A stretch of 64,000 nucleotides of DNA, taken from positions 61,520,042 through 61,584,041 of the forward strand of contig CM060734.1 in assembly GCA_030704615.1 (NCBI GenBank), in the 5' to 3' direction. This stretch comes from Takakia lepidozioides (lineage: Eukaryota; Streptophyta; Takakiopsida; Takakiales; Takakiaceae). Shown here piece by piece: positions 24,608 through 36,768 of the stretch. Under the pieces are notes generated by a model. That model saw only the letters and a list, made by a program, of their open reading frames with translations. It had not been told where the DNA came from and searched no databases. The first letter of the stretch is position 1, and the number at the start of each line of letters is the position of its first letter. A program made the translations under genes and the position numbers.

Positions 24608-27600
24608 TCAGTCTGACTCAGAGTCAGTACAATGTATCCCCGCTTCCTCTGCATCTAAGTCTAAGTATTTAAGAACTCCGGATCTACGCTGGCTACACCT
24701 ACGGCCGGGTAGTAAAAAGTCAGGGGATAGGGACTCGGCCGCATAAAGTGCCATTGCTTCGGCATAATCAGGAAACAGAAAATTGGAAAGGGGGCTGTCG
24801 AAAACAGACTCGCCACAAATGATTGTATCTCCTGAAGATCCACCGTTGCCTTTCCTGAAAGACAACCTGAAAAAGTTATTACTGTAACTTTGATGTTATT
24901 GAGAAATTGAGTATGGCTCCCAAAGTGGGTTTAGCACTTACTCACATGAAAAATCGTTGTCGACCTGCTTATCTTCGGGATAGTCATCATTTCGAATTTG
25001 AATCCGATTAGTCTGTGTGCCTGAAGTGGAGCCAGACAAAAGGGGGAGGAGCACTGTGTTGTAGAGGTCAGAATCACCCTCCATGCCAAAAAGGCTTCTT
25101 CCGCCTGCCTTGCATGCATGGTAAGTTGCTCCTGCACCAGACAGGAGGACATGAACAGTTTGGTGGGGGGATTTAAGCAAATGGAACTGGTGAAAGAAAA
25201 TCAATTCAGAAGGGAGAGAACGAACCTGTGGACACAGAAAGATCGACCACCCATGCAGAGTGGTGGCTGCATGACTCCAGCAGTATTTGCATGAACGCTA
25301 GGGATTTTTCCTTTGCACCTCTCCAGGGAGTGTCATCTGGTCTCTTGAGAGTCTGACTGGACTGCATGCAGTTGTACAAAATGTCATCGATATGCGGCTC
25401 ATAGGGGGGGTTGACGAAACAACCCTGGTCAGAAATCTCAAAGTTGCGGATGGAGGATGGTGTTTTTGAGGTGCGAATCCTCCGCAGGCAGATCGCCTCG
25501 AACATCCTCGTCTGCCAAAGATAGCAGGTTAGTGTGGTAAACACAATCTATAGTGGAAGTGTGTACATCGGCTATTCAGAACTCAGGCATAAAACAATCA
25601 TTTTTATCACGAATCGGTGATGATCGGTGTCGATCATGACAGATTCTTCTAGAGTGGAGCTGCAGAGAACATTGAAACTCATCATGAAAGCACAAGCAGA
25701 AGGGAGATGGCATACGAGCTGACCAGGGAAACCCCCTTTCACAAGGTAGAGGTTGTTCACACAATTCCATGTGCGCAAAATTTCAAACCCTGAAGACTTC
25801 AGGTATGATGCCAATGCCCGACGACTATCTTTGTCACATGACTGAAAAAAGCAGAAGTGTCCCTGCATCAGAGAGAAAATTATTACAGAACCCGAACACC
25901 CAACTCCAGTAGTTGTCCTCGAATTTGTTCCAGCCTGGCGTCTTGCCCTTTGGAAGAACTTCTGGCACAGCCTGGCCATCCGGGATGTCGAGAATGACAA
26001 TGTCAGCCGCATATGTTTTCTGCACACCGCACACTAAGGTGGGACCAGTGCTCACCTGCAACACACATGTTTATTTTCAGAACGATGGCAAGAATGTTTT
26101 CAAAGAACCAGATTGAAATACTGCCAATGAAACTTTCAGAGAAAAAGGTAAGAAACTGGAATCCTCACCAGATTGAGGAATGAGATTATATTGTCCCAGG
26201 TAGGCGAAGGCACCCCAGTGTATCCTCTCTTTCGACTTTGCATCATCGCCAGCCAACCCTCATTGACAATTTTTAATCTCTCCTGCCGAATCAGAACGGG
26301 AAGGGTGTGGCTTGGCATCAAACACGCACTGAACTGTGCGGGTATATCTTCCAGTAGTGAAGTCCTGCCCACTCTCCTTTTCCTTCTCCATCTCCTTTTC
26401 TTTCTCCTTCCCCTTGTCATTTTCCTTCTCTTTGGACTTGTCTTTGTCCTTTGGCTTTGCTGGTGAGATGACTATGACATCAGGAGCCTTGTCTTTTGGT
26501 TTGCGGCCCGCCTTCTTTCCCTTCTGCGGCGTTCCCTGAGCATCAGGCTCCTTGGCAGCCAATGTTGCTATGTTTCTTTGGTACTGCTCGTCAGTCAGAG
26601 GCGCCAGCATCTCAGCATTATTGTTCAAATATTTCATGTGCTGTTCTTGAAAGGCCGTGTGCTCCGGTGGGCAGTCAAGGTACCAGCCACAGTCTCTGAA
26701 GTGAGAAGGACTCCAGTCCTTCAATATCCCTGCAGTATACATGGTTGGATCATTTGTAGGGTCCGACCACATGTCAAGATAGTCTGGAATACCGCTCAGG
26801 TGATTTCCTTCCATAAGCACATATTTCGTGTACCTGTTAAATAGGAGATAAATCCCAACCGACCAAAGCGCGAAGTGAGTAAGATGCAAGTAGCACAGAA
26901 TGAAAAAAACATGGAATGAAATGGCTCTGAGAACTGCTCCAAGGAGCTCTCAGGACCACGCGACAGCTCTGGATGTGAATGTCGTCAACGCCATTCAAAA
27001 AATTCCATTCAATGATACTGCAAATACACCCTAATCCACGTGAATGCAAACTCTCGCTTTGGAATGACACAGACATAGAAGTGAATGTCGTCAACGTCAT
27101 TCACTTTGGATTTGTGAATACACTGCTAATCAAGCCTAATGATTTCTCAAAAGAGGCAAAATCATTGGATGGAAACTGAATGTCGGCAACGACATTCAGA
27201 AACTCGAGTAAGGAACCCTCCCTAAAAACTCAATGGACATTCAAAACGTACATAACACTGAGGACCTCATAATAACACTGGATGTGAATGGCGTCAACGC
27301 CATTCACAAAATTCCGAACAAGGAACCAATAAATACACCCTAAGCTCCTAATGCATGTAAATTCAAATTGTCGCTGGTGAATGACACAGACATAGAAGTG
27401 AATGTCGTCAACGACATTTACTTTGGATCTCTGATAACACAGCTAATCAAGCCTCAAGATTTTTCGCAATAGGCAAAAGCATTGCAGAACAACTGAATGT
27501 TTGCATTGACATTCAGCAAACTGGAGTGAGGAACCCTCACTGTAAACTCTATGGACATTACAAAAACTTACATAACTCTGAGGACCTCTTAACAAATTTG

Positions 27601-29674
27601 GATGTGAATGCCGTCAACGCCATTCAGGGACATTATCAATTTTAATCAGGGACACTATAAATACACCCTAAGCTCCTAATCCAGGTGAATTCAAATTCTC
27701 GCTTAAGAATGACTCAGACAAAGAAGTGAACGTTGTCAACGACATTCAATTTGGATCTATGATTACAATCCTTATGAAGCCAAATTATTTCCCAAAAAGT
27801 GCAGTAGAGTTTCCAGTATGATATTGCACCTGTACACAACTCGCATCATGGCCCACTCTCCTCCAACCTGACTGTCAAAGTCGTTGGACCGTAAAATGTT
27901 ACCATCTTTGGAGAACTCCCGGAAAAAACAGTATCTCCAAGTGAGACCTCTCCACTTCCTTATGTATGCCTCCAATGACATTTGGGGAGGGGAAACAATC
28001 GAAATGTTCAAGTCCTTCAAAGTCTGATCCAGCACAATGACGGCGCGTTTTTCGAGCTGCAAATTGTATATTTGTTAGTATTGCAAATAAGATACTCATC
28101 ACATAATTGAAGAAAAGAAAACGGTTTATTTGAATACACACCTGACTCCGAAATGTAGCCTTGTGGAGTCAGTTTTCAAACACCAAATCACTGATTCCTT
28201 CCACCTTTGTGCCAGGCTATATGGTGCTCTTTGGGAACTGAATCAAGTCCTTTACTGTCTGATCTGAGTTCCATATCTCCAGCCACCTTATTTTTGTTTG
28301 TGGGTCGACCATGGATATGGCCAGCCGGTGCAATTTCTCCTGCTGCATGCACATGCTTGTCATAGTGAGATTTGATCTGCTGAAGGAACTCATAACCAAG
28401 TCCAGGATCTACTATTCTAAGCTACTTTCCGAAGGCGGACATCAATTTGGTTCTTCACATTTCAAACTCATTTTTTATTGCTGCTTCCACACCCTTTGAT
28501 GTCCTTAGTTCCTCTGGTGTAGTGCGGTAATATTCGGATTTTCCCTTCTCAGCTGCCTCTGCCAGTTCTTGCTGCATTGATTCAAATACTGATTAGCACC
28601 GAAGGAACTACAAACATGTATTCGAAAAGTAAACTGAGTACAGACTCGGGCTTACCGCATACATGTACTCCAGAAACGCCTCTCGAGTCAAAGAATACCA
28701 AGTGCCTGTAGCTCTTCATGTTTCGCACTTCTTGATTATATTGGGGGGGGAGTACTGTCCGAAAATCATCCAGCTTCATCAAACCAATCCTCTGAATTCG
28801 GAATAGTGTGTGGACCAAGCTTGTTGTCTCATGCGATTTCTCTGTCGATCTGCAAAAACATTGGAAACATTGCATTCCTTAACACCGTTTTTTTGGGATT
28901 AACAAGATACTACAGAGGGAATGAATTCTCTAGGATGACTTACTTGTTCACGTCGTGCATAGTTGTAAGAAGCCTAGCGATGTTGTTTCCTGGATCCAAA
29001 ACCATTGCCTCCACAGCAACATGCTTGTTTTTGTCTTTCGCATGATGTTTCTGAATGTATCCCATCCATGCCAGCAATCAGTGGTTGCCGTCCCAGACAT
29101 AGAACATGTGGTTGGAGAATTGCTGGGTGTTCTTTCCCATCATGAGGCCCAGCTCGAACTCCTCATTAGCATCTTTCCAACACTCATCCCAGGTATCACT
29201 GATCTCTGGAGACACTAATGTGCTTTTCCCATTTATATCCATCAGTGACACATAAAAAACTTATGCACCAAGTCTGTATCCATGCACAAAATCACTCTCC
29301 AATTTTGTTATGTCATGGGAAAGAGGTGGACGCACAACAGGCATAGATATCATCCGACATAGGGGGATGTCCAGACGCCCTCCAGATACGAGCATGTCCC
29401 TTATAACCTCCTGAGAGTTTACCTTCTGGAATGACATGAGTTCTTTCACCTTGTCAAGGTAGTGCACTTCAGATTCATCTGCTTCATCGTTATTCTCTGA
29501 GTTTTTTCCAGACTCGTCCCCATCTCCAGATCCTTTCCTCTCTGATCCTGTAGGCTTGGACCTCACAGTTTTCTGCACGATGCCATTCAAATCTGACTGA
29601 GTAATGTGCAAATAGTGACGAAGCTTTATTGTGCACCAAGGGTTTGAGAGCTTGGAAAAGAGCTCTTGCATCAC
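24608..29674 (-). pseudogene. ParB-like domain fused to beta-class N6/N4 DNA methyltransferase, multi-exon, decayed
   Basis: Domains on the minus strand, in order. A ParB-like part (29674-28950) has an acidic Ser-rich stretch, then FYVWDGNH followed by a stop and LLAWMGYI, recalling the DGNHR motif of ParB-fold proteins. Middle exons lie near 28855-28665, 28575-28200 and 28062-27830. A Lys/Glu-rich linker exon lies at 26832-26165. The methyltransferase has IVILDIPDG at the motif IV position (about 26000-25970), then FEDNYWSWVFGF and FLSDAGTLLLF. Motif I follows, split by an intron, as VVDLSVSTG plus ATYHACKAGGRSLFGMEGD (25230 to 25140-25080). The end is at 24608. Motif IV before motif I is the beta-class order of N6/N4 enzymes. 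In-frame stops lie at 29263, 29080 and twice near 28440-28420, with frameshifts near 28680, 28340, 26295 and 25870. Motif IV lacks the usual DPPY. ParB plus methylase fusions are known in phages and bacteria. Confidence 0.65.
26977..27747. repeat. Intronic satellite of eight spaced 20-bp palindromes
   Basis: GAATGGCGTCAACGCCATTC and close variants start at 26977, 27083, 27178, 27286, 27400, 27495, 27606 and 27728. Spacing is 95-122 bp and the order of variants suggests a higher-order unit of about 310-320 bp. Most copies are perfect or nearly perfect stems around TCAA. The array fills most of the intron between the 28.06-27.83 kb and 26.83 kb exons of the methyltransferase pseudogene. Confidence 0.85.
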
Positions 29675-30659
29675 AAGAGAAGAGTCTTGTATGTGGAGAA
29701 GATAGACACTAGGGTTTCAAGAGCAAGCTCTAGTTGTTCATGGTATGAAAGAGAAGCCAAAGAGCGGCACATGCTTGGGTTAGAAACACTATAGAAGGAG
29801 TACAACAAGGATAGCTTGAGGAGCATTGAGTAGCTCAAGAGAAGCTAAGAAATGGTTGTTTTATCCATGGTGAAATGAAGCCAAGTGAGGTTTCATTTGG
29901 TTGACAAACAAGCAAGCTAAGGCGCTAGAAGGGAGTGTTTTTGCTAGTCTATGAGTTCTTGGATTGCTCTTGGTGAAGCAAGTGGTTGACCAAGCAAGTG
30001 GCGCATGTGTGGAGCATGTTTTCCAAGTGCGGCTTCCAACTTCAAGCTGGAGGAGAGCTAGAAGGTGAAGGGAACAAATCATTCTTTTGTGTATGAGGTG
30101 ATGCTTATGTGGAGCATGTTTTCAGCCCATTGAGGCTTCTATTTTCAAGCCTTGGAGAGCAAGAAGAAAGGAAAAGGGTTGGTTTCCACTTAGGTGAAAG
30201 AAAAGCACTTGTAGAGCACATATTTGAGTTGGGGTTTCAACTTAAGCTTGAGGAGAGCACGACTCTTGAGCTAGCAAGTGAAGGGACTTGAATCTTCCTC
30301 TTTGCATGAGATGGAGATGTATTGATGCTTGGAGAAGCAACACATAGAAGCCAAGAATGGAGCATGTGTGTGGATGGCCAAAGGAGAGCACATGAATAAA
30401 TGCAAGACTTGGTTGCTTGTCAAATGAGGTAAAAAGCTTGATTCTTGAGCTCTAAAAAGAAGTGAAGCTTGTTGTGTGGAAAATGCATTGCTAGGTGAGA
30501 TGGAATCAAGCTTGGTTGTGGCTTGAGGTGAAGAAGATCAAGGTAGTTTGCCTTGGTATCTCATAGAAGTCATGAATGCTTGAGGAGAGCAAGCATGAAG
30601 CTCAAGGAAGCCCAAACCCTAGCTTGGAATGCACAAACCCTAGCATGAGATGCACATGA

Positions 30660-31340
30660 AACCCTAGGTGCATGGGAACAGTCACCAAAGTGTGGGAACC
30701 GTCACTATAGTTTGGGAACGGTCACCAAGGTGTGGGAACGGTCACTATAGGCTGGGAACATAGTGACATATAAAGACAATATAGGGCTTTCGGAGGATTT
30801 TCAAGGGCCTTTTGGAGGATTGTTTGGGGGATCTTTGGGGTCCTTTGGGGAGCTTTGGAAGACACTCTGAGGAGTTTTTGTAAGGCACTTTGAAGAGCTC
30901 TTGAAGAGGTATTTGGATGACTATTTGGAGGCCTATTTGCGGTCCTTGAAGGCCAAGTTTTGGCAAGTTTTTGGAGCCTTGGAAGGCTATGTGGAGGACC
31001 ATTTGGGGTCTTTGAAGGCCAAGCTTTGGCAAGTTTTTGGAGCCTTTGGAAGGCTATGTGGAGGACCATTTGGGGTCTTTGAAGGCCAATATTTGGCAAG
31101 TTTTTGGAGCCTTTGGAGGGCTATTTGGGGTCCTTGGAGGCCGATATTTGGCGAGCTTGAGGAGTCTTTGACGACTTGTTGAAAGGACTATTTGGGGTCT
31201 TTGAGGGCCGAGATTTGGCAGGCTTTTGGGGCCTTGGTGTACTGTTTGAGTACCATTGTCCAAGCTCTGGGAGTCTTAGTGAGATTGTTTGAGAGACATC
31301 TTGAGGGATCTTAGAGTTATTTGAGAGATCCTTGAAAGGT
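30660..31340. repeat. Tandem repeats in the retrotransposon leader
   Basis: First, four copies of about 24 bp containing GGGAACGGTCAC (30678-30765). Then a longer series around GGCAAGTTTTTGGAGCC and GGACCATTTGGGGTC, with three clear units of 65-70 bp between 30930 and 31130. The equivalent part of the minus copy (44600-44945) has a similar but differently expanded series. Frames crossing them are artefacts. Confidence 0.75.
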
Positions 31341-31901
31341 CTAGGGTAGTGGGATGAGAGCATGCTGTGATAGGAATTGCTTTAGTCTCTTTTCCTTGTA
31401 GTCTTCCACCCTCTCTGTAGGCCAAAATCTTTCCGTAGGTGGAGCAAGAGTCAGTCCGGGTTTGGGCTGGGGTGTCTTGCAGGAGCGACATTGTGGAGTG
31501 TTTTTGGTGTGGGGGAGTTACTGTTTTGATTTTCTTGTGCTTGGATCCCCTCCACACTTGCATGTTTGACTGTGCGCCATGTTAGTTTTGTGTGGGCGCT
31601 TGTTTTCATAGGAGGTTGGTCCGGATTTGAACATCGGACAATCCTAGAGAGTGATGTCGGTGGTGAGGCTGGGGTGATGACCAGTCAGACCTCATTGTTC
31701 TCTTATGGTGAGGTTGGGTTGATGACCAGCAGACCATAGGAGTGCTTGCGGTGGATGCACGTGCAGGTGCAGGTGCAGGTTTATGTTATGAACCTAGTAG
31801 TCTAAGCCATAAGCTGCAACAGGTTCTTTACCCGGTTACCTTGTGGAAAGGGGGATTAGAGACAGGTTTACAACAGGTGTGGTTGTGAATTTTCATCACG
31901 G

Positions 31902-34216
31902 AGGTGCCACCAGTTGCTGAGGGGAGTGCCGGTACGAGCACCAGCGATACTAGTGGGTATACAAGACGAGGTGTGTGGTTTAGGCCACCTTCACCTTCAG
32001 TGTCTTTTGAGGAAGGTTCAGACTCAGAGTTAGGAGGATTCTCGCCAAGGGTGCAAGCCATTCCCGTGCCATTGTTGTGGGATACGATGGAGGAAATGTA
32101 TGGAGCTACTAAGGGGCCACGTCGATACTCTGGAGCTGTGGGCACCATCGAGCTTGATGATTTCATACAGGAGTTTGATAGTTGGTATGATTTGCAGCGG
32201 ATGCATAATCCACAACTGTTTACGCCTTTTATGGCGTGGAAGGGGTTGTTTCAGCACCTTGAGGGGCCGCCTATGGATGACTATCATGGTTTAGGCGGGG
32301 AAATGAGGTGGAGATTGAGGAGTGGCGACAATATTGGTCACCTGGCAGCGGCGACACCAACAGCAACACCAGCATCTCCAACTGCAAACACTAGTAGTGG
32401 GACAAGTAAAGATGGAGCTGGGAAATCCACTCAAGTTCCTGCTGCAGCACCAGCACCCGTGCCTGCCTTTAACCCAGTTGTGGAGTTCTTCGAGGAGTTG
32501 AGGAGAAACTACCAGGGGATAAGGACGGAGAAATTGCGGAGCTTGTAAGAGTTCCAGCACAAGCCTACTGAGAGTTTGAGGGAGGCTTACACCCGCATGA
32601 GGCGCTTGATAAACGTAACCCAAGGGGTTACAGAAGCTCAGGCAGTCCAGTTCTGGTATGGGATATTGGACAAGGAGCTGAGGAGAAGGGTGCGGGATGC
32701 AACTCTCCTACAAGTGAACCAACCCACCTTAGCAAATGTGTTTTTGCTGGCAGAGCAGATAGAGCTTAATATGGTGGAGGAGCGAGTGGTTATGGTAGGG
32801 TTTGGCAAGGAGACACAACGAAGTGGGGTTCCTAGCCAACAACAACCACTACCCCAACGTGTTCAAAGCAACAAGGGGGCTCAGGTGAAGCCTAGGGAAG
32901 GACATAGAGGATCTCAGATGCAGAGGTCTCTTCCTTCATTTTCAGGCCAACAACAGTCGGGTGTGACTTGTTGGGATTGTGGAGGACCTCATGTCAAGAA
33001 TGATTGCCCGGAGAGAGGCAAGGGCGGGCAAAGGCACAGCCTACACAACTACAGCGTGGGTATTGTGGAAAGTATGGGCATGAGGAGGCCCATTGTTATG
33101 GCTTTATCCTGAGCTACGGCCAGGCCAGTTCCAAGGGAATAATGGTGGCCGAGGACGAGGCAATGTAGTCCAGAGAGGTAGAGGAGGCAGAGGTTGGGGT
33201 GGAGGTTGTAACCAAAACCAAGGAGCACATGATCAAGGTCATGACCAAGACATGGTGGATAGACTTGCCCAGCTAGAGCAACGTCTTGCTGCCATGGCCA
33301 CTACTCATGTTGCGCCAGCTCCAAGGCTTGAGGTTCAAGCCCCACCAGCACAATCTCTTATGCCTAGGGAAGATCAGATTGGTATGGGCTTCATGTGTGG
33401 AGCCGCACTTGCAGGGCCATTGCATGTATTGGACTCTACTGCTGCTGTCACTCGAGCAGCAACGCGTGCTCCTGAACCAAGAGGAGCGGATGTGGATTTT
33501 GATCCACAAAGGGGGGAAACAAGTCGTCAGACAAGGCTTCCACAGTCCTTTACATTGGCTGAGACAGTGCCACCTACGCCATCAATGGCACCCGCTCGCC
33601 CAAGTGTGTCAGAGGTAGAGCCACGAGTGTCATTGGGGAGAGTTGGTGTGGCTCGGGAAATGCCAGTGGGTGGTGCTGCAAAACAAGGTGCAGCCAGTAC
33701 ATTGTTGGGGGCGGCTACGGCGGTTTGCCAAGCTCCATTATTTTCTTCCACGACAATTGCATTGTCGGGGATGCGGTCAGCTGCAGTGTTTAGACTGGCA
33801 GCTGCACTCTGTGAGAGTGGTGATGCATCGGCACTATCTGTGGGGATAGCGGATAAGGCGCAATGCATGAATGCCATGTATTCAAGGGTGAAGACAGCCA
33901 CAGCTGCGCCATGGCAAGTGGCAGTTGCAAGGTTGCAGGAATTGTCAGCTATGCCAGCCCTTGAGCGCAGTATGGTGACTCCTGGGATAGTCCTGGTGGA
34001 CAATCAGGATGGTGTGTTTCAGTTGGGTGGCCCAGCTGGGAGGAGGTATAGGCCACTGCGGGTCGTATTGGACTCGGGAGCACATCCATTGATGTTGGGG
34101 AGAGCAGCAATTGCAGGCTTGGGCCTTACAGAGGCGGATTTGGAGCCTTGCCCTTTCCAAATTCAAATATCTTTGGGTGGTTCAGAGAAGGCACGAGGGA
34201 TTACACACCATGAGCT
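31902..34216 (+). pseudogene. Gag and partial protease of the plus-strand retrotransposon copy
   Basis: Gag starts as MPPVAEGSAGTS-like sequence. The capsid-like part has FIQEFDSWYDLQ and later AQAVQFWYGILDKELRRRV. The frame is broken by a TAA stop at about 32546 and frameshifts near 32300 and 33100. Two zinc knuckles are visible: CWDCGGPHVKNDC (about 32969-33007) and a second, read in another frame, with CGKYGH and HC. A Gly/Arg-rich stretch follows. The retropepsin part has VLDSGAHPLML near 34068-34097, the DSG triad. Sequence ends before the protease flap region. It cannot make a full protein. Confidence 0.8.
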
Positions 34217-34262
34217 CTTCACACTACAACACACCCTATGTAATTTCGACGATTTAGTTTGA

Positions 34263-34974
34263 CGCTGGCGTTGACTGTTGTCACTTTCGACTGTTCCAAC
34301 CATTTTGCAGTCAAAATTTATATTAAAATATTCGAGGTGCTAGACAACCGCAAAATTTTTGACTGTAGTGAGAGATTTTGATTACCTAAAATAAGCTGAC
34401 TAAGACAACCAGTTAAGCAATAGCATGTGTAATCACAATATATAAACTATATATAACAATATATACGTGGATAATAAGAAATAAAAATATTTAACTATTT
34501 TTTCACTGACCCAACACATTAATAGTAAACTAATCATGTGTTGGTTAAGGTTAGTGAAACAAAACAACTGAATTATCTGAACGAATGATAAACATACGCC
34601 TTGCTGGCAGCTATTGGATGAACGTATGAAAGGTTAGTGAAACAAAACAACTGAATTATCTGAATGAATGATAAACAAACGCCTTGCTGGCAGCTGTTGG
34701 ATGAACGTATGAAATATAATTTGTGTGCACTGGATGAACGTATGAATGAACGATAAAGCAAACATCTTGCTGACAACTATTGGATGAACGGAAAATTAAA
34801 TGGATGGATGGATAGATTGATGGAAAACCCAAAATCCATCCATCTACGATACCTTCATCCACATAATTCAAAATAGATTTAGGGTTGCGGGATTGCGTTC
34901 AGCGATGAGTAAGTTATGGGACTTGATCGTTTTGCTGTGTTTGCATGGGAGGATTTGCAAGATATGCAATAGCT
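34263..34974. repeat. Tandem repeat of GCCTTGCTGGCAGCT-containing units, in non-coding DNA
   Basis: From 34561 to 34800, two to three copies of a unit with GAATGATAAACA, CGCCTTGCTGGCAGCT and TTGGATGAACGTATGAA, about 70-95 bp apart. The remainder of the interval is AT-rich and holds nothing I can name. Confidence 0.6.
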
Positions 34975-35420
34975 ACTACATTGTGGGCATTGTGGCAAGT
35001 ATGGGCATAAGGATGCCCATTGTTATGACTTGCATCCTAAGCTCCGGCCAAACCAGCTCCAAAGGAACAATGGTGGGCGAGAACAAAGCAATGTAGTCCA
35101 GAGAGGTAGAGGAGGCAGAGGTCGTGGTGGAGGTCATACAAAACCAAGGAACACATGGTCTGGGTCAAGGTCATGACCAAGGCATGGTGGATAGACTGGC
35201 CCAGCTAGAGCAACGTCTTGCTGCCATGGCCACTACTCATGTTGCCCTAGCTCCAAGGCCTAAGGTTCAAGCCCCACATGCACAACCTCCATGCCGCTGC
35301 ATTACCTATGGTAGACCAAATTGGTATGGGGTTCATGTGTGGAGCCGCACTTGCAGGGCCATTGCATGTGGACTCTGCAGCTACTGTCACTCGAGCAACA
35401 ACTTGTGCTCCTGAGCCAAT
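34975..35420 (+). mobile_element. Third gypsy fragment: zinc knuckle to protease linker
   Basis: A short piece of the same element family. It begins at a good zinc knuckle, CGHCGKYGHKDAHC, and runs through the Gly/Arg-rich part and MVDRLAQLEQRLAAMATTH. It stops abruptly at CTCCTGAGCCAATC, where the R repeat starts. Small indels break the frame. Confidence 0.75.
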
Positions 35421-36080
35421 CGCAAGGTGTGGCTTTTCTTAATGTACGATGTGAAGATGTTTGTCCATCCTGCAAATGTGGGCTCTTAGTACCATGATTT
35501 GGTATCCTTCCTGATGTTTACAACGTTCTTGGGAGAGTCGGCTTGGTCTTAGCAGGCCGTGTTTCAATCTCCGCCCGCTCAGCTGCATCGTGGTGGTTCC
35601 CGCAGACCAATCCTCTCGCAGACCAATCCGACATTACCTGACTACAGACACAAGCAACACACACAAGAGGTGGTCCGTCAAATCCTCGATGGGTCATGAC
35701 ACAAGGTTGAGGACAATGTGGTGAGGGCACCTTATTCGACGTCTTTCAGCCTGTTTTGCCCGCTCATCAGACTCGGCCCTGAATTTGCAGCACGGAGCAG
35801 AGTAGACATGAATTTTATAAAGATCCTTCACGATGGTGCGACAACCGCAATCGCAAGGTGTGGCTTTTTCTTAATGTACGATGTGAAGAAGTTTGTCCAT
35901 CATGTAAATGTGGGTTGTTGGCTCATGTTAGTACCATGATTGGGTATTCTTCCTGATGTTTACAAGGTTCTTGGGAGAGAGCTTCTTCTTAGCAGGCCGT
36001 GTTTCAATCTCTGCTCAGCTGTACCGTGGTTGTTCTCACAAACCAATCCGACAGTTCCTGACGATGGACACACAACGACG
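35421..36080 (+). repeat. R repeat, two tandem copies
   Basis: Two copies of a roughly 270-300 bp sequence, 35421-35690 and about 35780-36080. Both contain GCAAGGTGTGGCTTTT, GTTTGTCCATC, ACCATGATT, CAGGCCGTGTTTCAATCT and CAGACCAATCCGACA-type stretches. A third copy is at 57700-58020, near the second PPR block. A link (GGCACCTTATTCGAC...CTGTTTTGCCCGCTC) between them resembles sequence beside both PPR blocks. The function is unknown. Confidence 0.75.
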
Positions 36081-36260
36081 CAATGGCGTGAGCCTTGCGC
36101 GTGAGCGCGCGAGCGTACGCTCACGCAGGAGTGACGTGGCGTGAGCGTGCACCCACGCTGACGTGGCGTGAGCATGATGTCACCAGGGTGATATGGCGAC
36201 AAATGCTAATGTGGCACTGCGCCGTCATCTGCCACGTCAGCATGAACATGCGCCGCCTAT
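36081..36260. repeat. Palindrome-rich GTGAGCG/ACGT block
   Basis: Dense GTGAGCG, CGCTCACG and TGACGTGGC motifs, with TGACGTGGCGTGAGC twice near 36131 and 36160. A related block lies at 23890-24010 beside the solo-LTR-like sequence, in the other orientation. ACGT cores of this kind bind plant bZIP factors, but no promoter activity can be claimed from sequence alone. Confidence 0.5.
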
Positions 36261-36682
36261 AACCGAGGATGGTCCTATGACTGTGGGATTAATGCAGAAA
36301 ATCCTTGGCTGAATACAATGAAGACTACCATGGTTCCTACAATTGTAGCTTCCAACATTGTGCAATTACAAATTTTTGTTTCACTTTTACAATTACAAGA
36401 ACAAGAAAATATCCTCACAAAGTATGAGCCATAGAGGCTGCCATGGAAAAACCTTGCTCCCTCCCCAAATAACAATGAGAGTTAGGATCATCTTCAAAAG
36501 ATGATTGCAGAGCATAGCCACACGAAAATATGTAGACTTCGAAATGTGCAATGATGCATGTGCTTTTAAAGTTGTCACTCAGAGCTCACTCAGTATAGTT
36601 GGAAGCATAATGGAGGGATAAGGGACGCCATATCATTGCACTGTCGACGATGTTGCAAACGAATTGATTTGAATTGAATTTA
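36261..36682. other. Intergenic stretch, no gene seen
   Basis: Short chance frames only. The sequence from 36683 onward is the first copy of an 80-86 bp duplication that flanks the LTR-like segment. Confidence 0.5.
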
Positions 36683-36768
36683 GTCGTGCACCTAAGCATC
36701 GTGCCACAACATACATCGCTGTCCACCATACATTCTAAGCACACAATCCTAGAAAGCTATGCCACAAT

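Larger units (their letters stand above)
29675..34262 (+). mobile_element. Truncated gypsy-type retrotransposon copy: leader, Gag, part of protease
   Basis: Plus-strand counterpart of the minus element at 36.8-46.8 kb, in inverted orientation. It holds a leader of about 2.2 kb rich in AAGCTTGAGGAGAGC-type units and 65-bp repeats, then Gag and the protease start, and breaks off at 34216 just after CATGAGCTCTTC. No LTR end was found at its left side, where it abuts the methyltransferase pseudogene. Nothing downstream of protease (methyltransferase, reverse transcriptase, integrase) is present in this copy. Confidence 0.75.

Noticed and set aside
24938-25204. Separate small P-loop protein
   Set aside because: The glycine-rich stretch joins in phase to the preceding exon (VVDLSVSTG) and reads as methyltransferase motif I, not an independent gene.
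30722-31363. Frames rich in Pro/Ser/Lys across the plus-copy leader
   Set aside because: Same reason: leader tandem repeats with no stop in several frames.
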